In this document: in pieces, positions 1 to 7,237 of the stretch
Layout: each line of letters begins with the position of its first letter
Position numbering within the stretch: position 1 is the first letter of the stretch
Assembly: GCA_964621615.1 (NCBI GenBank)
Contig: CAZUMW010000061.1
Span: 1-22,096, forward strand
DNA length: 22,096 nucleotides
Direction: 5' to 3'
From: CAZUMW01 sp964621615
GTDB taxonomy: Bacteria > Desulfobacterota > WTBG01 > CAIYCZ01 > CAIRTM01
Translations under genes and position numbers: made by a program
Notes under the pieces: model-generated
Seen by the model: only the letters and a program-made list of their open reading frames with translations
What the model was told of the DNA's origin: nothing
Databases searched by the model: none

Positions 1-1
1 C

Positions 2-48
2 AGCCGCTTAGAGCGGCTCATTAATCAAGCCTGCGGATTTGCCGCAGG
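2..48. other. Two tandem hairpins at the window edge
   Basis: Two perfect 7-bp inverted repeats lie side by side: AGCCGCT/AGCGGCT (2-18, 3-nt loop) and CCTGCGG/CCGCAGG (30-48, 5-nt loop). They sit just upstream of the first gene. Neither is followed by a clear T-run, so they could be a weak terminator of a gene left of the window, a leader structure, or chance. The function is not determined. Confidence 0.35.
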
Positions 49-86
49 TTATGACCAACCGGTAACAGAAAGGATGGATTGCGACT

Positions 87-1088
87 ATGGCTGAAGAACA
101 GGGAACAATTGAAAAAATGCTGCAGGCAAAGCCGTTTAAAATTTTTGACAGCCACGGCCACCCGGGGCTTGAAAAAGAGGGGATTGCAGACCGGCCGGGC
201 TGTATGGATTTCTGGTGCGGCAATACGGTTGTGGCCCGGAGCATGATGGGTGCGCGCGCGCTTCTGGGAGACAGTAATCCGACAAAAATTATTACGAGCG
301 CAGCAGAGTGCCCCCCGATGACACCGGAAGTGTTTGTCAAATTTATGGATGACAACAATGTTGAAGCGATGTGCCTGCAGGCCATACACGGCATAACCGA
401 CCCGTGTCCGGATTACCCTGAGGGGTGGAAGTGGTATGTGCCCAATGAATATGTGAAAAAGCACTTTATTGATGCCCACCCGGGACGCTTTACCGCTGTT
501 GGCGGGATTCATCCCCGGTACGGCAGCAAGGCGGCTGTTGAAATGGTTGTTTCCGCCTATGAAAACGGATTCCCCGGATGTAAGTTTCACACGCCGACAT
601 CCGGGTATCCCAACAATCCTGATATGTATCCGGCCTATGAAAAGATGGTCGAGCTGGGGATGCACCTTCAGGTGCACACCGGCGTTGAGGAGCTGCCGGG
701 AACGCGTGCCAAGTATCAGGATCCGCTGTATCTGGATGACGTGGGAATGGATTTTCCTAATTTGAAAATACTGCAGCTCCACTGTGGCGTGTTCAACAAT
801 CCGATGCAGGGGCTGTGGAACGTCATGAAGTTCGACAATATGTACACTGACATTACCATCCCGCACCCGACCCTTATGCATTTTAAATATTACTGGGATA
901 TGGATCATATGCGGTTCCTTGAGTTTTTTATGCCTGATAAAGTATTTTACGGCACCGACTTTCCGCTCACCATGCCGGCGTATCGCTCAATGATCGACAA
1001 CATAATGAATATGCCGCTGAGCATGGAATTTAAACAAAAGCTGATGGGCGACAATTTCAGAAAATTTACCGGCTGGAAACGCGCCTGA
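87..1088 (+). CDS. Amidohydrolase-2 family metal-dependent hydrolase/decarboxylase
   Basis: A complete 333-residue cytoplasmic TIM-barrel protein of the amidohydrolase-2 (ACMSD-like) superfamily. The expected metal and catalytic residues are visible in order: an HxH near the N-terminus (His23-Gly-His25 in DSHGH), KFH at 166-168, His197 in QVHTG, His232 in LQLHCG, and Asp291 in GTDFP. In characterised members these positions bind one divalent metal, and the family includes hydrolases and non-oxidative decarboxylases of aromatic or related acids. The ATG at 87 is preceded by an AAGGA-type site at about 70-74, rather far upstream; an ATG at 74 reads into a stop after six codons. The thiolase gene follows after 42 bp, which suggests one operon and a catabolic role. 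The substrate cannot be told from sequence. Confidence 0.85.
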   Translation: MAEEQGTIEKMLQAKPFKIFDSHGHPGLEKEGIADRPGCMDFWCGNTVVARSMMGARALLGDSNPTKIITSAAECPPMTPEVFVKFMDDNNVEAMCLQAIHGITDPCPDYPEGWKWYVPNEYVKKHFIDAHPGRFTAVGGIHPRYGSKAAVEMVVSAYENGFPGCKFHTPTSGYPNNPDMYPAYEKMVELGMHLQVHTGVEELPGTRAKYQDPLYLDDVGMDFPNLKILQLHCGVFNNPMQGLWNVMKFDNMYTDITIPHPTLMHFKYYWDMDHMRFLEFFMPDKVFYGTDFPLTMPAYRSMIDNIMNMPLSMEFKQKLMGDNFRKFTGWKRA

Positions 1089-1130
1089 GCGGGTAACAGC
1101 TCAAACAATTGATATACAGGGGAATGAACT

Positions 1131-2333
1131 ATGAATTCTGAAGTGGTTATTGCAGGTGCCTGCCGAACCCCGATCGGCCGTTTTTTGGGATCTTTATCTG
1201 AAATACATCCGAAGGAGCTCGGGCGCATTGCGGGCGCAGAGGCATTGAAGCGGGCAGGTGTTGGGGCTGGTGATATCGATGAGCTTGTGTGCGGCAATGT
1301 GATTCAGGCCGGGCTGGGGGGCAATATCTCCCGGCAGATTCAGGGAGCCCTTGGGATCCCCTGGGACAGGCCCGCCTGTACGGTGAATCAGCTGTGTGCG
1401 TCTGCCATGCGGGCTTTTGAAATCGGCGCCCACAACATACTGCTTGGAAAGACGGATACCTGTCTCGTCGTCGGTGTCGAAAACATGACCATGGCGCCCT
1501 ACCTTATTGCGAAAGGCAGAACCGGCTACCGGATGGGACCGGGAACCCTGGATGATGCAATGCTGCTCGATGCCCTCATATGCTCTATAGAAGGATATCA
1601 TATGGGAATGACAGCCGAAAATATCGCTAAGCGATACGGCATTACCCGCGCTGAGCAGGATGAGCTGGCGCTTCTCAGCCAGCAGCGGGCGGCTGCTGCA
1701 ATACGGTCGGGTGTTTTTGGCGAAGAGATAGTTCCGGTTGAGGTTGTACAAAAGAAAAAAGCGGTAACATGTGACACAGATGAGCATCCGAGGCCGGATA
1801 CGACCGCCGATGTTCTGACCGGATTGAAGCCGGCGTTTACAAAAGACGGCACCGTTACGGCCGGCAATGCCTCAGGAGTGAATGACGGAGCCGCTGCAGT
1901 TGTGCTGATGTCGGGCGAGGCGGCACGGAAGCGGGGCATAGTGCCGATGGGCAGGATTCTTTCTACGGCCAGCGTCGGGGCCGAGCCCGCAGTGATGGGT
2001 CTTTCCCCTGCGTTTGCCATACCACGGGCGCTTGAGCGCGCCGGGGTCGGCAGCTCCGATATTGATTATTTTGAAATAAACGAAGCGTTTGCCGCACAGT
2101 TTATCGGCGTTGAGCGGGTTCTTGAAAGCCAGTACGGGATTACCCTTGATCGGGAAACGATAAACAGAAACGGGTCCGGAATATCCCTCGGCCATCCGGT
2201 CGGGTGTACCGGCCTGCGGATTGTCGTCAGCCTTGTGTATGAGATGAAACGAAGCGGCTGCTCCTGCGGCTGTGCCTCACTGTGCGCCGGCGGCGGCCCC
2301 GGGATGGCGGCGGTTATACAAAACGTGCTGTGA
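1131..2333 (+). CDS. Thiolase (acetyl-CoA C-acyltransferase family)
   Basis: A full-length 400-residue thiolase. The acyl-accepting cysteine is Cys89 in NQLCASAMRA. GNASGVNDGAAA (245-256), the NEAF motif (317-320), His355 in GHP, and the second catalytic cysteine Cys385 in CAGGGPG are all present, so the enzyme should be active. The last motif has Pro where many thiolases have Gln. Such enzymes either cleave 3-ketoacyl-CoA to acetyl-CoA plus a shortened acyl-CoA or run in the condensing direction. An AGGGGA ribosome site lies 7-8 nt before the ATG. The position between an amidohydrolase gene and an outer-membrane protein gene favours a degradative role over polymer synthesis. No acyl-CoA dehydrogenase or hydratase lies nearby, so it probably serves a pathway encoded partly elsewhere. 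Confidence 0.92.
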   Translation: MNSEVVIAGACRTPIGRFLGSLSEIHPKELGRIAGAEALKRAGVGAGDIDELVCGNVIQAGLGGNISRQIQGALGIPWDRPACTVNQLCASAMRAFEIGAHNILLGKTDTCLVVGVENMTMAPYLIAKGRTGYRMGPGTLDDAMLLDALICSIEGYHMGMTAENIAKRYGITRAEQDELALLSQQRAAAAIRSGVFGEEIVPVEVVQKKKAVTCDTDEHPRPDTTADVLTGLKPAFTKDGTVTAGNASGVNDGAAAVVLMSGEAARKRGIVPMGRILSTASVGAEPAVMGLSPAFAIPRALERAGVGSSDIDYFEINEAFAAQFIGVERVLESQYGITLDRETINRNGSGISLGHPVGCTGLRIVVSLVYEMKRSGCSCGCASLCAGGGPGMAAVIQNVL

Positions 2334-2376
2334 TAATAGAAATAAAACCACACCTGAAATATGGAGCTGAATATCA

Positions 2377-4023
2377 ATGCTGTGCGATACCATATTGTTA
2401 CGGAAGCGGATGCTGAGAATTTTACGGCACGCGATTTTTTTAACTGCGCTGCTCCCCGCCGCAGCGCTATCTCCTCAAGATGGGTTTGCGGCCTATGAAC
2501 TTATGGATGGCAGGCTTATCATCAGCGGGTTCATCAAAAACACCACCTACATTCGCACCTCGGTCTATGACCGTGAATTTGAGGCGGGATACCCGAACTC
2601 AAATCATGACTCCCGGTTCGATTACTCAAACTGGTCAGGCTACCTGGAGGCGCTCTATTCGGTAAAGGAAAGCTCCGATCTGACAGTTCGGCTTTTCGGC
2701 GGCCTCAGGTACTGGTATGAAATGTCCATGCGCCTGGATGACGAGCTCAGAAGAAGTGTCTATCACGAGCAGCGCAAGGAATACATCAGCCCACGCCAGC
2801 TTGAGGATGTTATAACAGAAGCCTACGTCGACATAATCAGAGGCCCCTGGCAGGTAAGAATCGGTAAGCAGATTGTTATCTGGGGGCAGCTTGACGTTAA
2901 CCGTGTTGCAGACGTCGTTAATCCGCTTGATCTGCGCTGGGGCGTTCCCGGTGTCGACAACTGGGAGGAGATCAAGCGAGGGCTCTGGATGATCCGGGCG
3001 TTTTATCAGTCTCAGCTGCCCGGCTGCCTGTCGTTTGAATTTATATTCAATCCTGGAGACTATAAGGGGCTGATGCTTCCGTATCAGGGAACGCATTGGG
3101 GTCCTGAATATTTTAAAAACGCGGCGTTTACCGGCGGCATCAAGGAGCGGGGTCTGTATTCATGGCTGCATGAGAAAATGAATCAGGACCATCCCACCTG
3201 GAGCCTGGCAAACAATTATGAATTCGGGTTCAGAATTCGCGGCTTCACCTGGAATATAGACTGGACCTTTTTGTACTGGAACGGGCTTTCAGACGGACCT
3301 ACCGTCGCTCACCCGGGCCGCGTGTCCGATCTCGCCTCACAGTATGTGTTATCGGGCATCAGGGCGGCCATAACCGGCGGCAGGCTCGACCCGGGAGCGC
3401 TGCCAAGACGCGAAGTCTTTGAGTACAAGCGCTTTCACACCATCGGCGGTACGGCCCAGACGTTTGTTCCCTGGCTGTATAACTCTGTATGGCGCCTTGA
3501 GTGGTTTTATGAAGTCGGCAGCCCGCTAAACAAGGGTGCAGGCGGGGACGGCAGCGCGGTATATGACGAGGTTCGCCGCGACATTTTCGGCTTTGCCGTG
3601 CAGGGAAACTGGAAGATCAGGATACCCTGGTTTACCAGAAATGTGTGCACGTGCAAGCAGCTCGATGTATCCATTACCTATTTCCGCGAACAGGTGTTTA
3701 ACCACGATCATGATCTGGTAATAGCAGACCGTGCTCACCCGCCCGGGGATTCCGTTACCGACTCTTTTACGGTGTTTATGAAGCAGGAAATGTTCAACAC
3801 GTCATGGGTGTTTACCTTTATCGGCAACTACTACCTGCGCTGCGGCAAGTGGATGGCGGTACCAAGCATTACATATGTGTTTCCTGAATATGTCATGGAC
3901 GGCGGGCTGCGTTTGGATATCGGATGCACGCTGTACGGCGGCGCGCGCCATCACTACAAAACGCTGTCCAACATGATGGAGCACAAGGACAGTATTTTAT
4001 TCAGGCTCCGATGGGAGTTTTAG
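2377..4023 (+). CDS. DUF1302-type outer-membrane beta-barrel protein
   Basis: A 548-residue exported protein. The N-terminus has a basic stretch (LLRKRMLRILRH) followed by a hydrophobic core and Ala-rich segment, a signal peptide probably cleaved between residues 30 and 39. The mature protein is rich in alternating aromatic/polar strands and ends in LRWEF, a C-terminal aromatic signature of BAM-inserted barrels. The stretch at 143-190 (EAYVD...RIGKQIVIWGQLD...VVNPLDLR) closely resembles the hallmark of DUF1302 outer-membrane proteins, which often accompany catabolic clusters for hydrophobic or aromatic compounds. It lies 43 bp after the thiolase gene. A GGAG sits about 11 nt before the ATG; an internal ATG at 2410 (residue 12) would also give a good signal peptide. 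A role in substrate uptake is inferred. An alginate-export-like porin is an alternative name for the same fold. Confidence 0.75.
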   Translation: MLCDTILLRKRMLRILRHAIFLTALLPAAALSPQDGFAAYELMDGRLIISGFIKNTTYIRTSVYDREFEAGYPNSNHDSRFDYSNWSGYLEALYSVKESSDLTVRLFGGLRYWYEMSMRLDDELRRSVYHEQRKEYISPRQLEDVITEAYVDIIRGPWQVRIGKQIVIWGQLDVNRVADVVNPLDLRWGVPGVDNWEEIKRGLWMIRAFYQSQLPGCLSFEFIFNPGDYKGLMLPYQGTHWGPEYFKNAAFTGGIKERGLYSWLHEKMNQDHPTWSLANNYEFGFRIRGFTWNIDWTFLYWNGLSDGPTVAHPGRVSDLASQYVLSGIRAAITGGRLDPGALPRREVFEYKRFHTIGGTAQTFVPWLYNSVWRLEWFYEVGSPLNKGAGGDGSAVYDEVRRDIFGFAVQGNWKIRIPWFTRNVCTCKQLDVSITYFREQVFNHDHDLVIADRAHPPGDSVTDSFTVFMKQEMFNTSWVFTFIGNYYLRCGKWMAVPSITYVFPEYVMDGGLRLDIGCTLYGGARHHYKTLSNMMEHKDSILFRLRWEF

Positions 4024-4381
4024 TTCCGGTTGTTCTGTAGAAAGAATCATTATATTGTCTTCGTGCTGTTGAGGGGTAGGCAATATTTCTGAACTGCCGG
4101 CTGAAGCTGATTGCGATTCATCTGCTGATGCGGGCACCTTTCCGGTATGGGCATACTCAAAGGCTGAGCTTGTACGGGTGCGGCAGCGGGAGAGGAAATG
4201 GGGCGCGCCTGAAGACAAAAAGTTGCATTTTACCATCGTTCCGTATAAAACGGTTATGCCGATCAGCGGCTGCATCAGCGAAACGAAAAAATATGCGTGT
4301 AAGCATTGATCTTGATCCTGACATGTTCTCGATCTGCTATCTGCAGAAAACCTATTAACTGTTTCCGGAAGGGGGTATAGT
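4024..4381 (+). other. 358-bp gap with possible gene remnant
   Basis: No intact gene is supported here. From 4073 to 4309, directly after an in-frame TGA (4070-4072), an open frame of 79 codons has a protein-like composition (for example AYSKAELVRVRQRE and KLHFTIVPYKTVMPISGCIS) but no usable start codon. An overlapping frame then gives MRVSIDLDPDMFSICYLQKTY (4293-4358). Together they could be a frameshifted, truncated gene, or neither may be translated. I do not recognise either piece. No strong terminator for the preceding gene and no consensus promoter for the following one were found. Confidence 0.3.
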
Positions 4382-5002
4382 ATGAAAATTTTTGGACTTT
4401 TGGGCAGCCCGCGGGTCAGCGGAAAATGCAGCATGCTGCTGCAGAAGATGCTCGACGGCGCTGCCGACGGCGGTGCCGGGGTGAAGCGCTTTGATCTCAT
4501 AAAATGTAATGTTCAGCACTGCATGGGCTGCTGCAAGTGCATGTTTGACGATCCTGGGCAGACAATCGGCAGATGCCCGCTGCCAGATGATGTCCGGGGC
4601 ATGCTTGAGGAATACATCAGCTCAGACGGGTACGTTTTTGCCAGCCCTGTGTATGACGGCTCTGTGACATCGCTGATGAAGAAATTTCTGGAAAGGAAGA
4701 TTGCGCTGACTCACCGTGCAGAGGATGCGTATGCAACTATAGGAGCCGCACGGGCCCCTGCTGATTTCAGGAAAAAGGCGGTTATGATTGTTACAGGCAA
4801 CTGTGCGGATGAATACCGGGAAGTTATGGGCGACCCCTGCTTTGAAATGATGGAGGGGCATCTGATGATAGAGCAGATTGAGACAATCGAGAAGCTGTAT
4901 GTGGGCAGTGTTGAAAATATCGATGACACGACCTGGAATGAGCGTCTCCAGACCGCATACCAAAACGGAAAATCACTTGTAGAGGCAATACGGGCTGAAT
5001 AA
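4382..5002 (+). CDS. Iron-sulfur flavoprotein (NADPH-dependent FMN reductase fold)
   Basis: A 206-residue flavodoxin-like protein. It starts with the beta strand and phosphate loop typical of the NADPH-dependent FMN reductase/Isf family (MKIFGLLGSPRVSGKC). A compact cysteine cluster follows at Cys47, Cys50, Cys53 and Cys65, with extra Cys42 and Cys51. This resembles the [4Fe-4S] motif of archaeal/anaerobe iron-sulfur flavoproteins, though its last spacing (11 residues) is longer than usual. The segment at 88-96 (ASPVYDGSV) fits the second FMN-contact loop. Family members pass electrons from ferredoxin to small acceptors or scavenge O2/H2O2. A strong GGAAGGGGG site precedes the ATG by about 7 nt. 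The PNPOx-like gene follows after 8 bp, so the two flavoproteins are probably co-translated. Confidence 0.8.
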   Translation: MKIFGLLGSPRVSGKCSMLLQKMLDGAADGGAGVKRFDLIKCNVQHCMGCCKCMFDDPGQTIGRCPLPDDVRGMLEEYISSDGYVFASPVYDGSVTSLMKKFLERKIALTHRAEDAYATIGAARAPADFRKKAVMIVTGNCADEYREVMGDPCFEMMEGHLMIEQIETIEKLYVGSVENIDDTTWNERLQTAYQNGKSLVEAIRAE

Positions 5003-5010
5003 AAAATATT

Positions 5011-5499
5011 ATGAAAACAAAAAGCAATGTACAGGAAATGTCATCCGATGCAATTGATGCCTTCCTGCGATCTCACAGTGCAGGGGTGCTTTCTCTTACG
5101 GACGGGTTAACCGCCTACGGTATACCGCTGGCTTATTTTTATAATGAGCGGCACATTTACCTTACGCTTGGCCGCTCAGGCAGAAAAATGAAGTATGTCA
5201 ACCCGGGGGGATCGGTTTCCTTTACCGTTTTTGATATTGCAGACGGTTTCGGCAGCCCCGGTAAAACCGGGTGGACATCGGTTATTTGTGAGGGAAGCCT
5301 TGAGCACCTGAGCGATGCAGAGGAAATAACCCGTGCGGTTCGCGCCGGCGAACGGCATATGGGAATGCCTGAGGGTACGTGGGAAGACCTCCTCCAGATG
5401 ACGCTGCGTACCCCTGAGCATTCCAATTTCTGGCGGATTTACCCCACACGGATCGGCGGACGCACTGTTGCTGATGAAGAAATTGTATTTGAGGAATAA
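5011..5499 (+). CDS. PNPOx-like split-barrel flavin-binding protein
   Basis: A 162-residue protein with the pattern of the pyridoxamine-phosphate-oxidase-like FMN split barrel. An N-terminal helix precedes the first strand (HSAGVLSLTDG), followed by GIPLAYFYNERHIYLTLG, a basic RSGRKMKYV segment expected to hold the flavin phosphate, VSFTVF, and WTSVICEGSLEHL. The C-terminal SNFWRIYPTRIGGR is also typical. This family includes flavin reductases, F420-dependent reductases (one acts on biliverdin) and heme-binding proteins, so sequence alone does not fix the substrate. It is coupled to the iron-sulfur flavoprotein upstream (8-bp gap) and has only a poor ribosome site, consistent with coupled translation. 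A strong terminator begins at its stop codon, marking the operon end. Confidence 0.75.
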   Translation: MKTKSNVQEMSSDAIDAFLRSHSAGVLSLTDGLTAYGIPLAYFYNERHIYLTLGRSGRKMKYVNPGGSVSFTVFDIADGFGSPGKTGWTSVICEGSLEHLSDAEEITRAVRAGERHMGMPEGTWEDLLQMTLRTPEHSNFWRIYPTRIGGRTVADEEIVFEE

Positions 5500-5543
5500 A
5501 CGAAACAGCCGGGCATAAAGCGACCCGGCTGTTTCGTTTTATT
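5498..5543 (+). terminator. Intrinsic terminator after the split-barrel gene
   Basis: A perfect 13-bp inverted repeat (CGAAACAGCCGGG at 5501-5513, its complement at 5524-5536) encloses a 10-nt loop and is followed by TTTTATT. A/T pairs extend the stem outward by three, reaching into the stop codon. This is a textbook Rho-independent terminator for the upstream genes, and the A-rich left side could let it act in both directions. Confidence 0.93.
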
Positions 5544-5606
5544 GTGATTCCCTGTTTCCGGCTCCCGGATTCTGACAGCATTTTTGCCGTTTGGTATTCT
5601 TTAGTT

Positions 5607-5641
5607 GTAGGGCGGACACGCTGCCGCTTTGTCCGCCCTAC
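5607..5641. repeat. REP-like palindrome, type A, copy 1
   Basis: A perfect 12-bp inverted repeat (GTAGGGCGGACA ... TGTCCGCCCTAC) encloses an 11-nt loop, CGCTGCCGCTT. The loop's reverse complement, AAGCGGCAGCG, recurs almost exactly in the loops at 12531-12541 and 12636-12646, so this belongs to a dispersed family. No T-run follows on the plus strand. Confidence 0.75.
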
Positions 5642-5670
5642 AGAATGGTTCTTTGCAGTCATAGTTGCAG

Positions 5671-5692
5671 GGCGGACACGGATGTGTCAGCC
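5671..5692. repeat. REP-like palindrome, type B, copy 1
   Basis: GGCGGACAC and GTGTCAGCC pair imperfectly around a GGAT loop. The 19 bp at 5662-5680 repeat 5602-5620 with a single mismatch, exactly 60 bp apart. A perfect relative of this short-loop type is found at 12579-12600. Confidence 0.6.
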
Positions 5693-5730
5693 GTTTCCTG
5701 AAAAAAATCATCCTGTGCAGAAATAATTCA

Positions 5731-5759
5731 TTGACAGCGGAGGAATCATACAGTATATT
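5731..5759 (+). promoter_or_regulatory. Near-consensus sigma-70 promoter
   Basis: A perfect TTGACA (5731-5736) is separated by exactly 17 bp from TATATT (5754-5759). The predicted start of transcription is around 5765-5767, inside the palindrome that follows. It drives the FAD dehydrogenase and Fe-S partner genes. Confidence 0.8.
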
Positions 5760-5778
5760 TGGTTGTATATGCAACTAA
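5759..5778. promoter_or_regulatory. Palindromic operator at the transcription start, MarR-type
   Basis: TTGGTTG and CAACTAA form an imperfect palindrome around TATATG, touching the -10 box and covering the predicted start site. TTG...CAA palindromes of this size are typical of MarR-family sites, and a MarR gene lies downstream at 8585. The core TGTATATGCAA matches 10 of 11 bases of the site at 8487-8497. Repression by the local MarR is inferred. Confidence 0.6.
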
Positions 5779-5800
5779 AATTATTCCTCAGGATATTCGT

Positions 5801-7237
5801 ATGGACAGCGTTGCCATTGTTGAACATATTTCCGCCATTACCGGCAGAGAGTATGTAACCGCCGAGCCGGCTGAAATATATGCCTATAAACAGGATGCCA
5901 GTGTTTTCGGCGGTACCGGTGCCGCTGTTGCTGTTCGCCCCGGCTGTACCGGGGAAGTATCTGAAATTATGGCATTTGCCCATGAGCACCGCATCCCGGT
6001 TGTAGTGCGTGGCGGCGGGGCGAGCATTTACGGACAGCCTCCCGGCGAATCGGCACATACCGTGCTGCTTGATATGACCAGAATGAACAGGGTTCTTGAA
6101 TTCAATGCAGCAAATATGACAGTTTCGGCCGAAGCGGGAATTATTATGGGTAAGCTCGCCGGTGCCTGTAAAAAAGAGGGGTATTATATATTCAGCCCGA
6201 TGGCGCCGCTGCACGCGGTTTCGTTGGGCGGCTGGATTTCAGGTACGGCTGGAGGCGGCGGTATATGGACAGATATTGTCAGCATGACGGTGGTCCTTCC
6301 TGATGGAAAGATTGTGCGCACCGGAAGCGGGCCCGCCACCAATGTTAAGCAGTCTCTGGTGTATAATCGGAACATCGGCGGCCCTGATCTTAGCGGGCTG
6401 TTTATCGGGGACGGAGGGTCTTTTGGAATTAAAACCGAAGTATCGCTGCGCCTTGCAAAGCATCCTGAGGTTACCCGTGCGAGTATAGCTACGTTTAGCC
6501 GGCTTGACCGCGTGATAGACATGGTAACCCGTCATGTGGAGCGGGTGAACCCGCACCCCTTTGATCCTGTTATGGTGTTCGGTCCTGGGGCAATTCGAAA
6601 TTTTGTACCCGGCATTGAGGGTGAATCATACTATGTTATGGGGATGATGCAGGGGCACACCGCTGCGGAAATGGATGCAAAGCGTGCAGCCTTTGACGAT
6701 ATTGCACAGCAGCTCGACGCGGAGCGGGATCCGATGATGGACGCCATGGCAGAAGCGATGTCTGCGCCTGCCGAGAGCGGGGAGAGCATGGAAATGGGCG
6801 GTCTGAGCCTTTTTAATTCACTGGGAATGGCCGCATGGCTCCCCTTTACGGTGCCCCGAACTAAATTTCTCTTTTATTTCCCGAAGCTTATGTCCTGGCG
6901 TGAGGATCGGCTCAGAGAGGCGCGCGACAAGGGCTTTACACCCCGGGCAACGTTTGAATTTTTTGCCCCGATCGATCAGTGTACCATCATAGGTGAAATC
7001 GATGTGTTTTTTGATGATGTTGAGTCTTCTGTGCTCGATGGCTTTGTCAGGGAAATAATGCGCTCATTTCAGGAGTTCACTCATGAGCTCGGCCTGGTTG
7101 ATTTATACAATCAGGGCATCATGTCGAACCTGAATGCGCGCTACTGGTCCCCCGGATATAAGCGGCTTTTTTCTGATATAAAGGGGCTTCTTGACCCCCA
7201 TGGCATATTAAATCAGGGGTTGTGGAATGTTGACTGA
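5801..7237 (+). CDS. GlcD-like FAD-binding dehydrogenase
   Basis: A 478-residue flavoprotein of the FAD-binding-4/PCMH family (glycolate oxidase GlcD, D-lactate dehydrogenase and vanillyl-alcohol oxidase relatives). The FAD pyrophosphate loops are visible: VVVRGGGASIYGQ (67-79), LGGWISGTAGGGG (142-154) and GPDLSGLFIGDGGSFGIKTE (194-213). The C-terminus carries the usual LLDPHGILNQG signature. I chose the ATG at 5801 because AGGAT lies about 7 nt upstream; a longer frame from a TTG at 5759 would start inside the -10 box and within the operator. The gene overlaps the Fe-S partner by 11 bp, so the two proteins probably form a complex that oxidises a hydroxy acid or similar substrate and passes electrons through Fe-S clusters. 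The substrate is unknown. Confidence 0.87.
   Translation: MDSVAIVEHISAITGREYVTAEPAEIYAYKQDASVFGGTGAAVAVRPGCTGEVSEIMAFAHEHRIPVVVRGGGASIYGQPPGESAHTVLLDMTRMNRVLEFNAANMTVSAEAGIIMGKLAGACKKEGYYIFSPMAPLHAVSLGGWISGTAGGGGIWTDIVSMTVVLPDGKIVRTGSGPATNVKQSLVYNRNIGGPDLSGLFIGDGGSFGIKTEVSLRLAKHPEVTRASIATFSRLDRVIDMVTRHVERVNPHPFDPVMVFGPGAIRNFVPGIEGESYYVMGMMQGHTAAEMDAKRAAFDDIAQQLDAERDPMMDAMAEAMSAPAESGESMEMGGLSLFNSLGMAAWLPFTVPRTKFLFYFPKLMSWREDRLREARDKGFTPRATFEFFAPIDQCTIIGEIDVFFDDVESSVLDGFVREIMRSFQEFTHELGLVDLYNQGIMSNLNARYWSPGYKRLFSDIKGLLDPHGILNQGLWNVD

Noticed and set aside
3997..4500. Minus-strand 167-residue open frame across the gap
   Set aside because: It overlaps the ends of two solid plus-strand genes and has a low-information Ser/Pro-rich composition with no recognisable domain.
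5500..5760. CRISPR array suggested by repeated GGGCGGACACG units
   Set aside because: There are only two imperfect palindromic copies, with no regular unique spacers and no cas genes. Dispersed REP-like elements explain them better.
5759..5800. TTG start giving a 14-residue longer FAD dehydrogenase
   Set aside because: The TTG lies in the last bases of the -10 box and within the operator, before the predicted transcription start. ATG 5801 has a ribosome site at normal spacing.
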